Part shown: piece after piece, positions 35,759 through 43,641 of the stretch
Position numbering within the stretch: position 1 is the stretch's first letter
How the letters are laid out: every line of letters begins with the position of its first letter
Assembly: GCA_009841405.1 (NCBI GenBank)
Contig: VXLV01000166.1
Span: 1-44,651, forward strand
Length of the DNA: 44,651 nt
DNA from: Chloroflexota bacterium
GTDB lineage: Bacteria > Chloroflexota > Anaerolineae > Aggregatilineales > Phototrophicaceae
Reading direction: 5' to 3'
Notes under the pieces: model-generated
The model's database searches: none
Told to the model about the DNA's origin: nothing
Seen by the model: the letters and a program-made list of their open reading frames with translations, nothing else
Program-made: the position numbers and the translations under genes

Positions 35759-37657
35759 ATGACTGCAATGTGCGAGAAGATTCTGTGTTCCACAGACGAT
35801 AGCATTGAAGTACTGGGTCTCAATGTGCGTCCTCGTAACGCCCTGAGAAGGTCGGGAATCGACACAATCGGCGAACTGTTGAATGTCGTGTCGCGGAGGG
35901 AGGACGCGCTGTTTGAAGTGCGGAATCTTGGTGAAAAGGGTGTCGCGGAAATCCAGAAGCGGCTCTCTAGAGTTGAGCTGCTAGACCCGCTGCCGTGTGC
36001 CCAGGAAAATGAGTCACAGAATGAAGGGTCCGAGCAACCACAAATTCTAGTTGATTTAGGTCCTCCGACAATTCTTCGTCACGTAATTGTTGAATGGCAG
36101 CAGGTGATGTTGGCGAGGCAGATCGAGGCGAGACTGTTGCATCCGAAGTTGACGGTAAATGGAAGAACACTGGTAGAACTCCAAGACTCGCATCGAAGCT
36201 CTGAGGGCCTATACGAACAGTTGCTCAAAGTCCTACTCGGACCAACGACGGTTTCTCAGGAACTTGAGCATTTGCTTCAACGCTCACGGCCTCGTGAGTT
36301 GGACATTCTTGTACGCCGACTCGGATACAAACTGCAGACGCTGGAGGAGGTTGCGTCTGTCATGGGAATTACAAGAGAACGGGTACGCCAGTTGCAGGTA
36401 AGTGGCACTCGTCGATTATTGTCTGCCAGCAGGTCACAACCGCTTTTGCGACAACGGAGCGCAATTCTTTACTCAAATGATTTGGATCTGTCATTTGACG
36501 AGTGGAATCAGCGCTTGCTAACGTCAGGACTAAAGGGCGTATGGACTAGCGAGAGAATTGCGAGATTCGATCAAGTGGAACTATTGATTGTGGTTTGCAG
36601 GCTCTTAGAGGATTCCGATGGAGCTTTTGAGATTCCAGAAAGCCTCAAATACATGATTAAGCTGCGTGGGCAAGGTATGTCTGCCGTCCCAGCACGGATG
36701 TTTAGGCTACTCGAATCCTACAGTGGACAGACAGAGCGGCTTGTAATGAGGCATCTTCGTTATAGTGGAGCCGTGAGTCTTGACTGGCTGGCCAACCAAG
36801 ACGACACAGAGTTGAGTGTAGATGAGTTACGCTCGGTGCTTGAGTTCAAGTCATTCTCCAAAGTTGGCGGAGACTGGTTTATGTCTCTCGACTACACTCC
36901 GCAATTCCTGCACTACATGGCTGTGTTTCATAGATCTCTGTTGAAGATGTTTCAATACTGTGGCCCATTGTCGCTTCGCGATGTCTGTTTTGGGATCGAA
37001 CGAACGCTTGTCAAAGTCGATTTTCCCATTCCTCCGCTGCAAGTGGTCAAGCAGATTCTGCTCAAGCAAGGATATGCTTGTGAAGGTGATCTATGGTCTT
37101 GGCCCGGTGAATCATCCGAGGAACTAAACGACGGAGAATCCGCCATCTGGGATAAAATTCATGAACTTGGAGGGGTCGCACATCACTCGGAACTGATGCA
37201 GGCTATCTTGGACAGCGGACTTTCCGGCGCGTCTTTGCACGCTACCCTAAGGCGTTCACCGCTCTTTGACAAGTATGATCAAGCACTCTATAAGCTTCGA
37301 GGAACGAATCCTGAACACAGGGACATTGGAAGAGCTCGGTCGGCTGCAAATACGACGCGCGTGAATCTTTCTGTAGAACGAGACACGTACGGAAAAATCA
37401 TTGTTGGAGCAAACCTCGGTATTCTTGCTATCGCAAGTGGAACGCTAATGTCTGAAAGCCTGCCGAATCTGACGGGAAATTGGGACTGCAATTGGGATGA
37501 CGGATGCATAATTGATGTCAGAGTGACTCGAAACGAGATTCGCGGTCTAACTAGAATCATCAGAGACTTGGGATGTGAAGTGGGCGATCGAATATCGTTG
37601 ACCTTTAATGTATTCAACCGAACCGTAGAAGTTCGAAAGACTGGAGACGAATCTTGA
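35759..37657 (+). CDS. Multi-domain DNA-binding protein: alpha-CTD-like + sigma region 4-like + winged-helix repeats
   Basis: This 632-residue protein is not a member of any family I can name. Residues about 14-71 match the RNA polymerase alpha C-terminal domain (LNVRPRNALRRSGIDTIGEL, then VRNLGEKGVAEIQKRL). Residues about 180-221 match sigma-70 region 4 (TLEEVASVMGITRERVRQLQ). Residues about 322-515 look like three winged-helix units, each ending in a similar strand (GGDWFMSLD, EGDLWSWPG, DQALYKLRG); the last resembles the HARE-HTH type. Residues about 530-630 look mostly beta (VGDRISLTFNVFNRTVEVRK). It should bind DNA and may contact or imitate RNA polymerase. GC content is near 50 percent, below its neighbours. 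ATG 35759 has only AAAAG in front. It overlaps the next gene by one base. Confidence 0.8.
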   Translation: MTAMCEKILCSTDDSIEVLGLNVRPRNALRRSGIDTIGELLNVVSRREDALFEVRNLGEKGVAEIQKRLSRVELLDPLPCAQENESQNEGSEQPQILVDLGPPTILRHVIVEWQQVMLARQIEARLLHPKLTVNGRTLVELQDSHRSSEGLYEQLLKVLLGPTTVSQELEHLLQRSRPRELDILVRRLGYKLQTLEEVASVMGITRERVRQLQVSGTRRLLSASRSQPLLRQRSAILYSNDLDLSFDEWNQRLLTSGLKGVWTSERIARFDQVELLIVVCRLLEDSDGAFEIPESLKYMIKLRGQGMSAVPARMFRLLESYSGQTERLVMRHLRYSGAVSLDWLANQDDTELSVDELRSVLEFKSFSKVGGDWFMSLDYTPQFLHYMAVFHRSLLKMFQYCGPLSLRDVCFGIERTLVKVDFPIPPLQVVKQILLKQGYACEGDLWSWPGESSEELNDGESAIWDKIHELGGVAHHSELMQAILDSGLSGASLHATLRRSPLFDKYDQALYKLRGTNPEHRDIGRARSAANTTRVNLSVERDTYGKIIVGANLGILAIASGTLMSESLPNLTGNWDCNWDDGCIIDVRVTRNEIRGLTRIIRDLGCEVGDRISLTFNVFNRTVEVRKTGDES

Positions 37658-38241
37658 TGTCTTCCGCCTCGCTGTCAAATATACATTTGGTAACTATTGC
37701 GCTGGGCAATCTGGATGGTCATGAGAAACCAGTTGATTCGGAAGATGTTGCGGTTCATGTGAATGAGTTAGCGCCGGGTAAGTTCACTTGGCGCAAATAT
37801 CCAGAGTACATTGACCTTCAGGTGGTCAATCAGTCTCTACAGGACGCGCGTCGTGAGAGGAATGGGTCACTTGTAACGGGCTCCAGTTCCAAAGGCTGGA
37901 TGCTTTCCGCCGACGGCATGGAATGGTTTAAGAACTTTGACGCTGAATCTAGAGTTGATGCTTCAGACGATATTCAACTTCGTCGTGGCTCAATACTGCG
38001 CTCTCAAGATATGGAGCGACGCCGTCTCAAAAGCACTGTGGCCTACGAACTTTTCTGCGAAGGCCGGTTAGTTGATGTCACACGCAACGACTTTTTTGAA
38101 TTCGCCAAAGTAAATGAGTACTTTCCCCTAAAGGCCAGGTCTCGCAGATATCATTTCATTGAGAGCGCAGTTGTCGGTCATGACAAGTTGCGTGAACTAT
38201 GGGCATCGTTGAGCACCGCATTTTCGAAGGAGTTTGAGTAG
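37657..38241 (+). CDS. Small module protein of unknown function, probable winged helix
   Basis: I do not recognise this 194-residue protein. Its first 90 residues have the pattern of a winged helix: a leading helix with LVTIALGNLDG, a DSEDVAVHVNEL helix, VVNQSLQDARRERNGSL as the recognition region, and a wing ending GWMLSADGMEWFKN. The remainder is charged and helical. No enzymatic motif is visible. ATG 37657 shares its A with the preceding TGA (TGATG), and the next gene starts directly after its stop, so its translation is coupled to both neighbours. That fixed position suggests it bridges the DNA-binding protein and the GHKL ATPase, but this is inference. Confidence 0.7.
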   Translation: MSSASLSNIHLVTIALGNLDGHEKPVDSEDVAVHVNELAPGKFTWRKYPEYIDLQVVNQSLQDARRERNGSLVTGSSSKGWMLSADGMEWFKNFDAESRVDASDDIQLRRGSILRSQDMERRRLKSTVAYELFCEGRLVDVTRNDFFEFAKVNEYFPLKARSRRYHFIESAVVGHDKLRELWASLSTAFSKEFE

Positions 38242-39888
38242 ATGAGTACTGCCAGCATTGGAATTGAAGTAACCTCCCATGTTTCCCGAGACTTGTTGCA
38301 GAGTTCTGCATATTTCAACACATTCGGCAAGGTCGTATGGGAATACGTATCGAATTCCCTGGATGCCGCCAAGGATCATGAGCCGGTTCTGGTGGATGTA
38401 GAAGTCACAGATAAGCAATTGCGAATATCGGATAACGGGCGCGGGATGTCGCGCACCGAGCTTATGACGTTTTTCCAAATGCATGGAGAGAATATCCAAC
38501 GGCGTCGAGGAAAACGTGTGCGCGGCAGGTTTGGAACGGGAAAGTCTGCGGCGTTTGGTTTGGCAAGTGCGCTTACGATTGATACTGTGCAAGGCGGTCT
38601 GCGAAATGTAGTACGACTTACTCGTAGACGAGTTTTGGCTGCTTCAGACGGAAAGCCAATACCAGTAGAAGAGTTAGAGCTAGACAAAGTCTCTTCTGGC
38701 GCTGACGGGACGACCATAACCGTCGAGCGTTTCGTCAAAGGCAAACGCCCACGCGTTGAAAAGGTTGTTCAATATGTAGAGCGGCACCTAAGCAGACACC
38801 GTGGACGAGCAGAGGTCATCATAAATGGTCACGTATGTCGTTTTGATGAAGTAGAATTTCGCGCGAATTATGATAGAAGGCCGCCCGATCATGTTAGCAA
38901 GTATGTCGGTGACGTAGTTCTTTCGATTAAGGTGGCCTACGAGCCTTTGGACGAAGAGCGAGCCGGAATAGATGTTCTGTCATACGGGATTTGGCACGCC
39001 ACTACGTTGGTTGGGATCGAAAATAAGGAACGGTCGCAGTATATCTTTGGCGAAGTTGATGTGCCCGTCTTGGAGGATGGCGAATGGGAAATTCCGCCCT
39101 TCGACAATACGCGTAGTGTCAAGCTCAACGACCAAAACCCAACCGTAGCCATTCTATTGGGTTGGATTTCGGAGGAATTGGAGCAAGTAAGATTGGAGTT
39201 GGTCAAAGAGGAAAATCAGCGTCGTAAGTCAGAACAGGCGCGCAAGCTCGAAAAAGAAGCGGAACGCATTGCTCGAATACTAAATGAGGACTTTGCACAG
39301 CAGGAAATGGAATTGGAGAAGGCCCGCCGTGCGCGCAACTTGGCCGGCCATATGTCCGTTGATGACCTTCCCGGCGGTGAAGACGGACTTTCACCAGGCA
39401 ATGGCGACATTCCGGGGTCAACCCAAGAATCTGGCAACGAACATGGTGACGGCAATGGTGGGGAGAACGTATCTGAAGGCGAGACGCCTAGACCCGGCCC
39501 GTCGTTAATGGAAGGAAGTGATTCGAGTTCACAGAAGAGTCTTTATGAAGGAAGACGCAAGCGACGGCGGGCAGTTTTCAGTTTGGAATACGAAAGCGGG
39601 TCTTCTACGATGCCGCGTTCAAGGTACGAAACCGGCGAAAAGACGATCTACATAAACCTTGAACATCCTCAGATTGCCAATGCACTACTAGCAAGCAACG
39701 GCAATATATCGGGAAAGCAGTTTAGGGAAATGAGCTACGAGGTTGCAGCCATTGAGTATTCGCTGGCACTTCAATACGAAACTATGGCAGACAACGATAC
39801 ATACGATGCATTTGCCGCTTTGGACGAACTTCGCCACACAGTCAATCGCATTACAAGTAGAATTGCCGCTGCGCTCTACGTCCTGTAG
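38242..39888 (+). CDS. GHKL-type ATPase (Hsp90/MORC/MutL fold) of a three-gene module
   Basis: This 548-residue protein has an N-terminal Bergerat ATP site: N-box EYVSNSLDA with E34, N38 and D41; DNGRGM (64-69); the lid motif GRFGTGKSAAF (95-105); and GTTITV (156-161). A second domain (about 165-310) resembles the ribosomal S5-like part of GHKL machines. Then come a charged coiled coil (about 305-370), a Gly/Asp/Ser/Pro-rich linker (about 371-435) and a C-terminal helical domain (about 440-548). There is no kinase phospho-acceptor or receiver domain, so a nucleotide-driven clamp or chaperone is more likely than a histidine kinase. AAGGAG inside the preceding gene serves as ribosome site; there is no gap. 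Base composition is AT-rich, like the two genes before it. Confidence 0.85.
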   Translation: MSTASIGIEVTSHVSRDLLQSSAYFNTFGKVVWEYVSNSLDAAKDHEPVLVDVEVTDKQLRISDNGRGMSRTELMTFFQMHGENIQRRRGKRVRGRFGTGKSAAFGLASALTIDTVQGGLRNVVRLTRRRVLAASDGKPIPVEELELDKVSSGADGTTITVERFVKGKRPRVEKVVQYVERHLSRHRGRAEVIINGHVCRFDEVEFRANYDRRPPDHVSKYVGDVVLSIKVAYEPLDEERAGIDVLSYGIWHATTLVGIENKERSQYIFGEVDVPVLEDGEWEIPPFDNTRSVKLNDQNPTVAILLGWISEELEQVRLELVKEENQRRKSEQARKLEKEAERIARILNEDFAQQEMELEKARRARNLAGHMSVDDLPGGEDGLSPGNGDIPGSTQESGNEHGDGNGGENVSEGETPRPGPSLMEGSDSSSQKSLYEGRRKRRRAVFSLEYESGSSTMPRSRYETGEKTIYINLEHPQIANALLASNGNISGKQFREMSYEVAAIEYSLALQYETMADNDTYDAFAALDELRHTVNRITSRIAAALYVL

Positions 39889-39980
39889 AGTTTGGACATC
39901 TCGCTGGTGCAGTTCTCTATCGTTAGAGTTTAATCTTTCAGGGCAAGCTCTCCAAATTCGCAACCCCCACCCGAACCCGC

Positions 39981-39986
39981 TATACT
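39981..39986 (+). promoter_or_regulatory. Possible -10 box of the sugar transporter operon
   Basis: TATACT lies 107 bases before the binding-protein ATG; the expected -35 position reads TCGCAA, only three of six to consensus. The rest of the 204-base gap after the module shows an 8-base direct repeat, TAGAGTTT (39886-39893 and 39924-39931), of uncertain meaning, and no other signal. Confidence 0.3.
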
Positions 39987-40092
39987 TCCCGCATCCGCAC
40001 CACCCACCCGAAAGGAGCGCCTATTGGAGGTCCGCAGCGTTTCAACTCATCAATGTTTCGACTCAAGTGACACAGCAAGAAAGGTTCGAAAA

Positions 40093-41376
40093 ATGAAGAA
40101 AGTACTGCTATTCCTTTGCATCATCGCCCTGCTGCCGCTGGGCAGCGCGCTGGCGCAGGACATGCCCCACGCCGGCGCCGAGATCGTCGCCACTTACATG
40201 CAGTCGGGCACCTACGACATCGGCGCCGAGAACATCGAAGCCGCCTTCGAGGAAGCCACCGGCATCGAAATTGAGTTGGTGGCGTCGCCCTGGGCGGTGC
40301 TGAACCAGAACCACATCACCGACTTGACCACCGGCACGGGCGAATTTGACGTGATGTCGGGCGAATTCTGGATCGCCAGCGTCTGGGACAAGATGCTGCC
40401 GCTGGAGGACTTCGTCGAGCGCGACGAGTACGGCGGCGACTTCATCCCGACCATCTGGCAGCCGGGTCCCTCGGGCCACTACGATGGCAAGCGCATCGGC
40501 ATCCCTTATAGCGCGGATGCTTACGGCATTGTCTATCGCACCGACATATTCGAAGAGGCGGGGCTCTCGGCTGATTGGGAGACCTGGGACGACTATATCG
40601 CGACGCTGGACGCGCTGGCGATGCACCTGGAAGGCACGGATATCTCGCCGAGCGTATTCTCCTGGGGCGCTTCCGAGCAGACGCCGATGATATTCCTGGG
40701 CATGTACGATGGCTACTTGGTCGATGCCGATGGCAACTACGCTTTGGACGAGGCGCCGGCGCTGGATTCCTTAAACAAGATGGCGGGTTTGCTGGATTAC
40801 AATCCGGAAGGCGCAGCCGGCTTGAGCATCGACGAAGCCAATTCGGTCTTCCTGACGGGCAATGCCGCGACCATGATCTGCTGGGTCAGCTTCATGCGCG
40901 CCGCGGCGCAGAATCCCGACTCGTCATTGATCGTGGACAACTGGGCGGTGGCTTCGTTCCCGGGCCCGGGTTTCCCCTTCATCTCGGCCTGGAATCTGTT
41001 CATCTCCGAATACAGCGAGGAGCCGGAAGCGGCCTGGGAGTGGGTCAAGTTCTACATCAACAGCGAGCAAGCGACGCAGCGCTTCGTTGAGCTGGGCGTA
41101 GGTTCGCCCTATCTCAGCACCTATGAAGATCCCGAATTGATGGAGGCCTACAGCCACGACTTCCCCGGCATGGTGGACAACCTCAGCCGGGCGCAGTCAG
41201 TGCCCTGGGTCTTTGAGGCTTTCGAGATCTTCTTCCGCAATACCAGCGAGCTGGTCATCGGCTCGATCAGCGCGGAAGAGGCGCTGGCGAACACCCTGGC
41301 GGGCTGGTCTGAGGTGACGGTGCCGCCGGCGCTGGTGCAATCGGCCGCGGCGCAGGGTCAGCAGCAGGATATGTAG
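40093..41376 (+). CDS. Sugar ABC transporter, extracellular substrate-binding protein
   Basis: This 427-residue family-1-like solute-binding protein has a signal peptide (KKVLLFLCIIALLPLGSALA, then QD). The mature part has the two-lobe pattern: FEEATGIEIELVASPWAVL, TGTGEFDVMSGEFW, GKRIGIPYSADAYGIVYRTD, FLTGNAATMICWVSFM, WVKFYINSEQATQRF. The abundance of Trp/Tyr fits a carbohydrate ligand. ATG 40093 has AAAGG about nine bases upstream. An alternative in-frame TTG at 40024, with a better AAGGAG site (40012-40017), would put a 23-residue polar extension before the signal. It is the first gene of a transporter operon that lacks an ATPase in this window. Confidence 0.92.
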   Translation: MKKVLLFLCIIALLPLGSALAQDMPHAGAEIVATYMQSGTYDIGAENIEAAFEEATGIEIELVASPWAVLNQNHITDLTTGTGEFDVMSGEFWIASVWDKMLPLEDFVERDEYGGDFIPTIWQPGPSGHYDGKRIGIPYSADAYGIVYRTDIFEEAGLSADWETWDDYIATLDALAMHLEGTDISPSVFSWGASEQTPMIFLGMYDGYLVDADGNYALDEAPALDSLNKMAGLLDYNPEGAAGLSIDEANSVFLTGNAATMICWVSFMRAAAQNPDSSLIVDNWAVASFPGPGFPFISAWNLFISEYSEEPEAAWEWVKFYINSEQATQRFVELGVGSPYLSTYEDPELMEAYSHDFPGMVDNLSRAQSVPWVFEAFEIFFRNTSELVIGSISAEEALANTLAGWSEVTVPPALVQSAAAQGQQQDM

Positions 41377-41387
41377 CCGGCTTTTTG

Positions 41388-41453
41388 ACCCTAGCAAAGT
41401 CCCTCCCGCTTTGTGGGATGCCCGCAATGGAGATTGCGGGAGGGACTTAGGGT
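41388..41453 (+). promoter_or_regulatory. Large intra-operon hairpin between binding protein and permease genes
   Basis: Perfect 13-bp arms AAGTCCCTCCCGC (41397-41409) and GCGGGAGGGACTT (41436-41448) are extended by ACCCT/AGGGT at the ends. Inside, CCCGCAAT (41421-41428) can pair with ATTGCGGG (41433-41440), which shares bases with the outer arm, so two folds compete. There is no T run. It lies just after the binding-protein stop, where hairpins commonly protect the upstream mRNA and reduce downstream expression. Confidence 0.75.
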
Positions 41454-41466
41454 GGGGGTATACCGC

Positions 41467-42345
41467 ATGACTTGGCACAGACGGCACGATGCGCCTTGGC
41501 TGGTCGCCTTTGTGCTGCCGGCGTTTCTCATCGTGGTGGCGGTGCAGTTCTACCCCCTGGCCTATTCCGCCGTGCTTTCCGTGCAGGAGTGGTCGCTGAC
41601 CGAATCGCAGACGCCTAAGGGTTTCGTTGGCCTCGACAATTTCGTCGAGGAGTTGGGCGACGAGACCTTCAGGCGCTCGGTGCGCAACAGCGTCTGGATT
41701 ACGGGCGGGGCAGTCTTTCTGGAGATGATTCTGGGCGTTTGCCTCGCCTATTTGACGATGGGTTCGAGCTGGCGGATGCGCGCGGTGCGCACCTTGCTGA
41801 TTTTGCCGATGGTGATCGCGCCGGTGGCGGCGGGCACGCTCTGGCGCATCTTGCTCAATTATCGCGCCGGGCTGCTGAATCACCTGCTGGGCTTGATTGG
41901 CATCCAGGGGCCGCAGTGGCTGGCCTCGCCGGACTGGGCGCTGGTGTCAGTGATCCTGCTGGATACCTGGCAATGGACGCCTTTTGTGCTGCTGGTGGCG
42001 GGCGCGGCCATCGCCAGCATCCCCGGCGATTTGCTGGAGGTGGCTGCCATTGACGGCGCCTCGCGCTGGAAGACTTTCTTGTATATCGAATTGCCGCTGC
42101 TGATGCCGCTGCTGCTGCTGACGCTGGTCTTCCGCATGTTGGAATCGCTGCTGTCGCTGGATTCGATTTATTCGCTGACTTTCGGCGGGCCCGGCTTTAG
42201 CACCTATACCTTGACTTTCTACATTTACACGCAGGGCTTGCGCAACTTCAATTTCGGGGCGGCGGCGGCTTCCTCGTGGATATTCATGGCTTTCGCGAGT
42301 TTCGCGATTGCGCTGGTCTTCTGGTTCCAGCGGCGGGACTGGTGA
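41467..42345 (+). CDS. Sugar ABC transporter permease (MalF/UgpA type)
   Basis: This 292-residue inner-membrane permease has about six transmembrane helices, starting with LVAFVLPAFLIVVAVQFYPL. It carries the EAA loop that contacts the ATPase: LEVAAIDGASRWKTFLYIEL (the EAAxxDGAS pattern with Val for the first Ala). LDSIYSLTFGGPG and STYTLTFYIY are typical of MalF/UgpA relatives. ATG 41467 follows a G-rich site (GGGTGGGGG); the frame is open to 41413, inside the hairpin. It is separated from the binding-protein gene by a strong hairpin and from the next gene by two inverted repeat units. Confidence 0.93.
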   Translation: MTWHRRHDAPWLVAFVLPAFLIVVAVQFYPLAYSAVLSVQEWSLTESQTPKGFVGLDNFVEELGDETFRRSVRNSVWITGGAVFLEMILGVCLAYLTMGSSWRMRAVRTLLILPMVIAPVAAGTLWRILLNYRAGLLNHLLGLIGIQGPQWLASPDWALVSVILLDTWQWTPFVLLVAGAAIASIPGDLLEVAAIDGASRWKTFLYIELPLLMPLLLLTLVFRMLESLLSLDSIYSLTFGGPGFSTYTLTFYIYTQGLRNFNFGAAAASSWIFMAFASFAIALVFWFQRRDW

Positions 42346-42425
42346 CGGCAATTTGCTCGCTCGAGTCTCGGCCTTGGCCTATGAAGAAGCAATGAGACAA
42401 TTCATATTTCGCCAACGCGAGGAGC

Positions 42426-42453
42426 TGTAGGGGCGACATACCATGTCGCCCGA
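42426..42453 (+). repeat. Palindromic repeat unit (TGTAGGGGC family), variant core
   Basis: It begins TGTAGGGGCG, as elsewhere, but its stem is GGGCGACAT / ATGTCGCCC. The stem sequence has changed on both sides, so pairing is kept although the bases differ, which argues that the hairpin itself is what is maintained. Confidence 0.85.
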
Positions 42454-42473
42454 GCCCATATTTCGCAGCCGCA

Positions 42474-42501
42474 GCGGGCGACCAGATTGGCCGCCCCTAC
42501 A
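42474..42501 (-). repeat. Palindromic repeat unit (TGTAGGGGC family), inverted copy
   Basis: Read on the minus strand it begins TGTAGGGGCGGCC and ends GGTCGCCCGC, the same 28-base layout. It faces the unit at 42426-42453 with 20 bases between them. The pair occupies the middle of the 206-base gap between the first permease and the TIM-barrel gene. Confidence 0.85.
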
Positions 42502-42551
42502 AGGCGCGCTTTGTCGCAAGACTAATCTGGAACGCCGTAGCAGAATTCACG

Positions 42552-43550
42552 ATGAAAATCCACGGCATAGGCATCGATATTCCCGACACGCAGGTTGACG
42601 GCAGTCGGCGCGTACTCGTGGACGAACTCGCGCGGGCGCAGTCGTTGGGCTTCACGCTGGCGGAGCTCTCGATTCCCAGCTTGAACGTGATTATGAACGG
42701 CGAGCTCATCCCTGAACGCGTCGCGGCGATCAAGCAGGCGCTAGCTCCCTTTGACTTGCGCTATTCTGTGCACGCGCCAGGGCGGACCAACCTGGCCTAT
42801 CGACCCGACCCGGATATCGAATACCGCGTGCTTGAGGCCTGCGTACGATTCTGCGGCGCGATTGGCGCAGCGGTTCTGGTCTATCACAGCGGCTTGCAGG
42901 CGCTGGACGCGGCTAGAGTTGGCCGCATGCCCTTGCCGAGCGACGATGAGCTGGCGCGCGGCGCCGAGCGCGAAGTGGCCGCGCTCAGTAAACTGGCGCC
43001 GATAGCGGCGGATATGGGCGTGACCATCGGCATGGAAAATGGCGACCCGCACTTGTGGGAGTACCTTGTGTTGAAGCAGCAGGGCAAGCCGCTTGCCGAG
43101 CTGGCCAAATATCACGCGCGCATGCGAACGGCGGCTATTGTCGCGCAGGCCGAGGCGGTGAATCACACCAATATCGGAATTACGCTCGATCTTGGCCATT
43201 TGTATCTGGCGACGCAAGCGCTGGGAGACGATTATCTGCAAGCGATAGCGACCGCGGCGCCCTGGGTCTGTCATCTGCATATCAACGACAACTTCGGTAG
43301 GCTGGACTTGGGCGTCGATTACGAAGGCTACCGACTGCCTTATGGCGAAGCCGACTTGCACCTGCCGCCGGGCTGGGGAGCGTTACCTTACGCCGAGGCG
43401 TTCGCGCGCTTGAACGAATATGAAGGCGACATCATCCTGGAGATCAGATCGCGCTACCGCGATCACCTGGACGAGGCGCTGATGAATACACAGCGACTCT
43501 TGTTCGACAACGGGCACGAAATCAGCCAAGATGTGAGTGGATGTCAGTAA
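42552..43550 (+). CDS. Sugar phosphate isomerase/epimerase-like TIM-barrel protein
   Basis: This 332-residue protein of the xylose isomerase-like (AP endonuclease 2) superfamily has probable metal ligands in GMENGD (Glu), ITLDLGHLYLA (Asp and His), CHLHINDNFG (His and Asp) and DIILEIRSRY (Glu). It should act on the sugar or sugar derivative brought in by the surrounding transporter, for example as an isomerase or epimerase; the substrate is unknown. It lies between the two permease genes, which supports the functional link. The ribosome site before ATG 42552 is weak. Confidence 0.87.
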   Translation: MKIHGIGIDIPDTQVDGSRRVLVDELARAQSLGFTLAELSIPSLNVIMNGELIPERVAAIKQALAPFDLRYSVHAPGRTNLAYRPDPDIEYRVLEACVRFCGAIGAAVLVYHSGLQALDAARVGRMPLPSDDELARGAEREVAALSKLAPIAADMGVTIGMENGDPHLWEYLVLKQQGKPLAELAKYHARMRTAAIVAQAEAVNHTNIGITLDLGHLYLATQALGDDYLQAIATAAPWVCHLHINDNFGRLDLGVDYEGYRLPYGEADLHLPPGWGALPYAEAFARLNEYEGDIILEIRSRYRDHLDEALMNTQRLLFDNGHEISQDVSGCQ

Positions 43551-43590
43551 TGCGAATTCCGCCAATTGTCCCAACCACAATGACGAGTCA

Positions 43591-43616
43591 CCCTTCCCTG
43601 ATGATTCGGGGAAGGG
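43591..43616 (+). repeat. Second type of intergenic hairpin
   Basis: CCCTTCCC (43591-43598) and GGGAAGGG (43609-43616) form an 8-bp stem with a 10-base loop, followed by CCGGGGATGGGG. It is distinct from the TGTAGGGGC family. It lies in the 91-base gap before the second permease and has no T run. Confidence 0.6.
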
Positions 43617-43641
43617 CCGGGGATGGGGTAGAAAAGCAGCG

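Noticed and set aside
38242..39888. Histidine kinase interpretation of the GHKL protein
   Set aside because: The N, G1 and lid motifs are at the N-terminus with no dimerisation/His-phosphotransfer helix before them, and there is no receiver gene nearby.
39886..39931. Direct repeat TAGAGTTT twice after the module, considered as an insertion footprint
   Set aside because: Only eight bases, both copies on the same side of the module, and no matching copy near 35650-35760.
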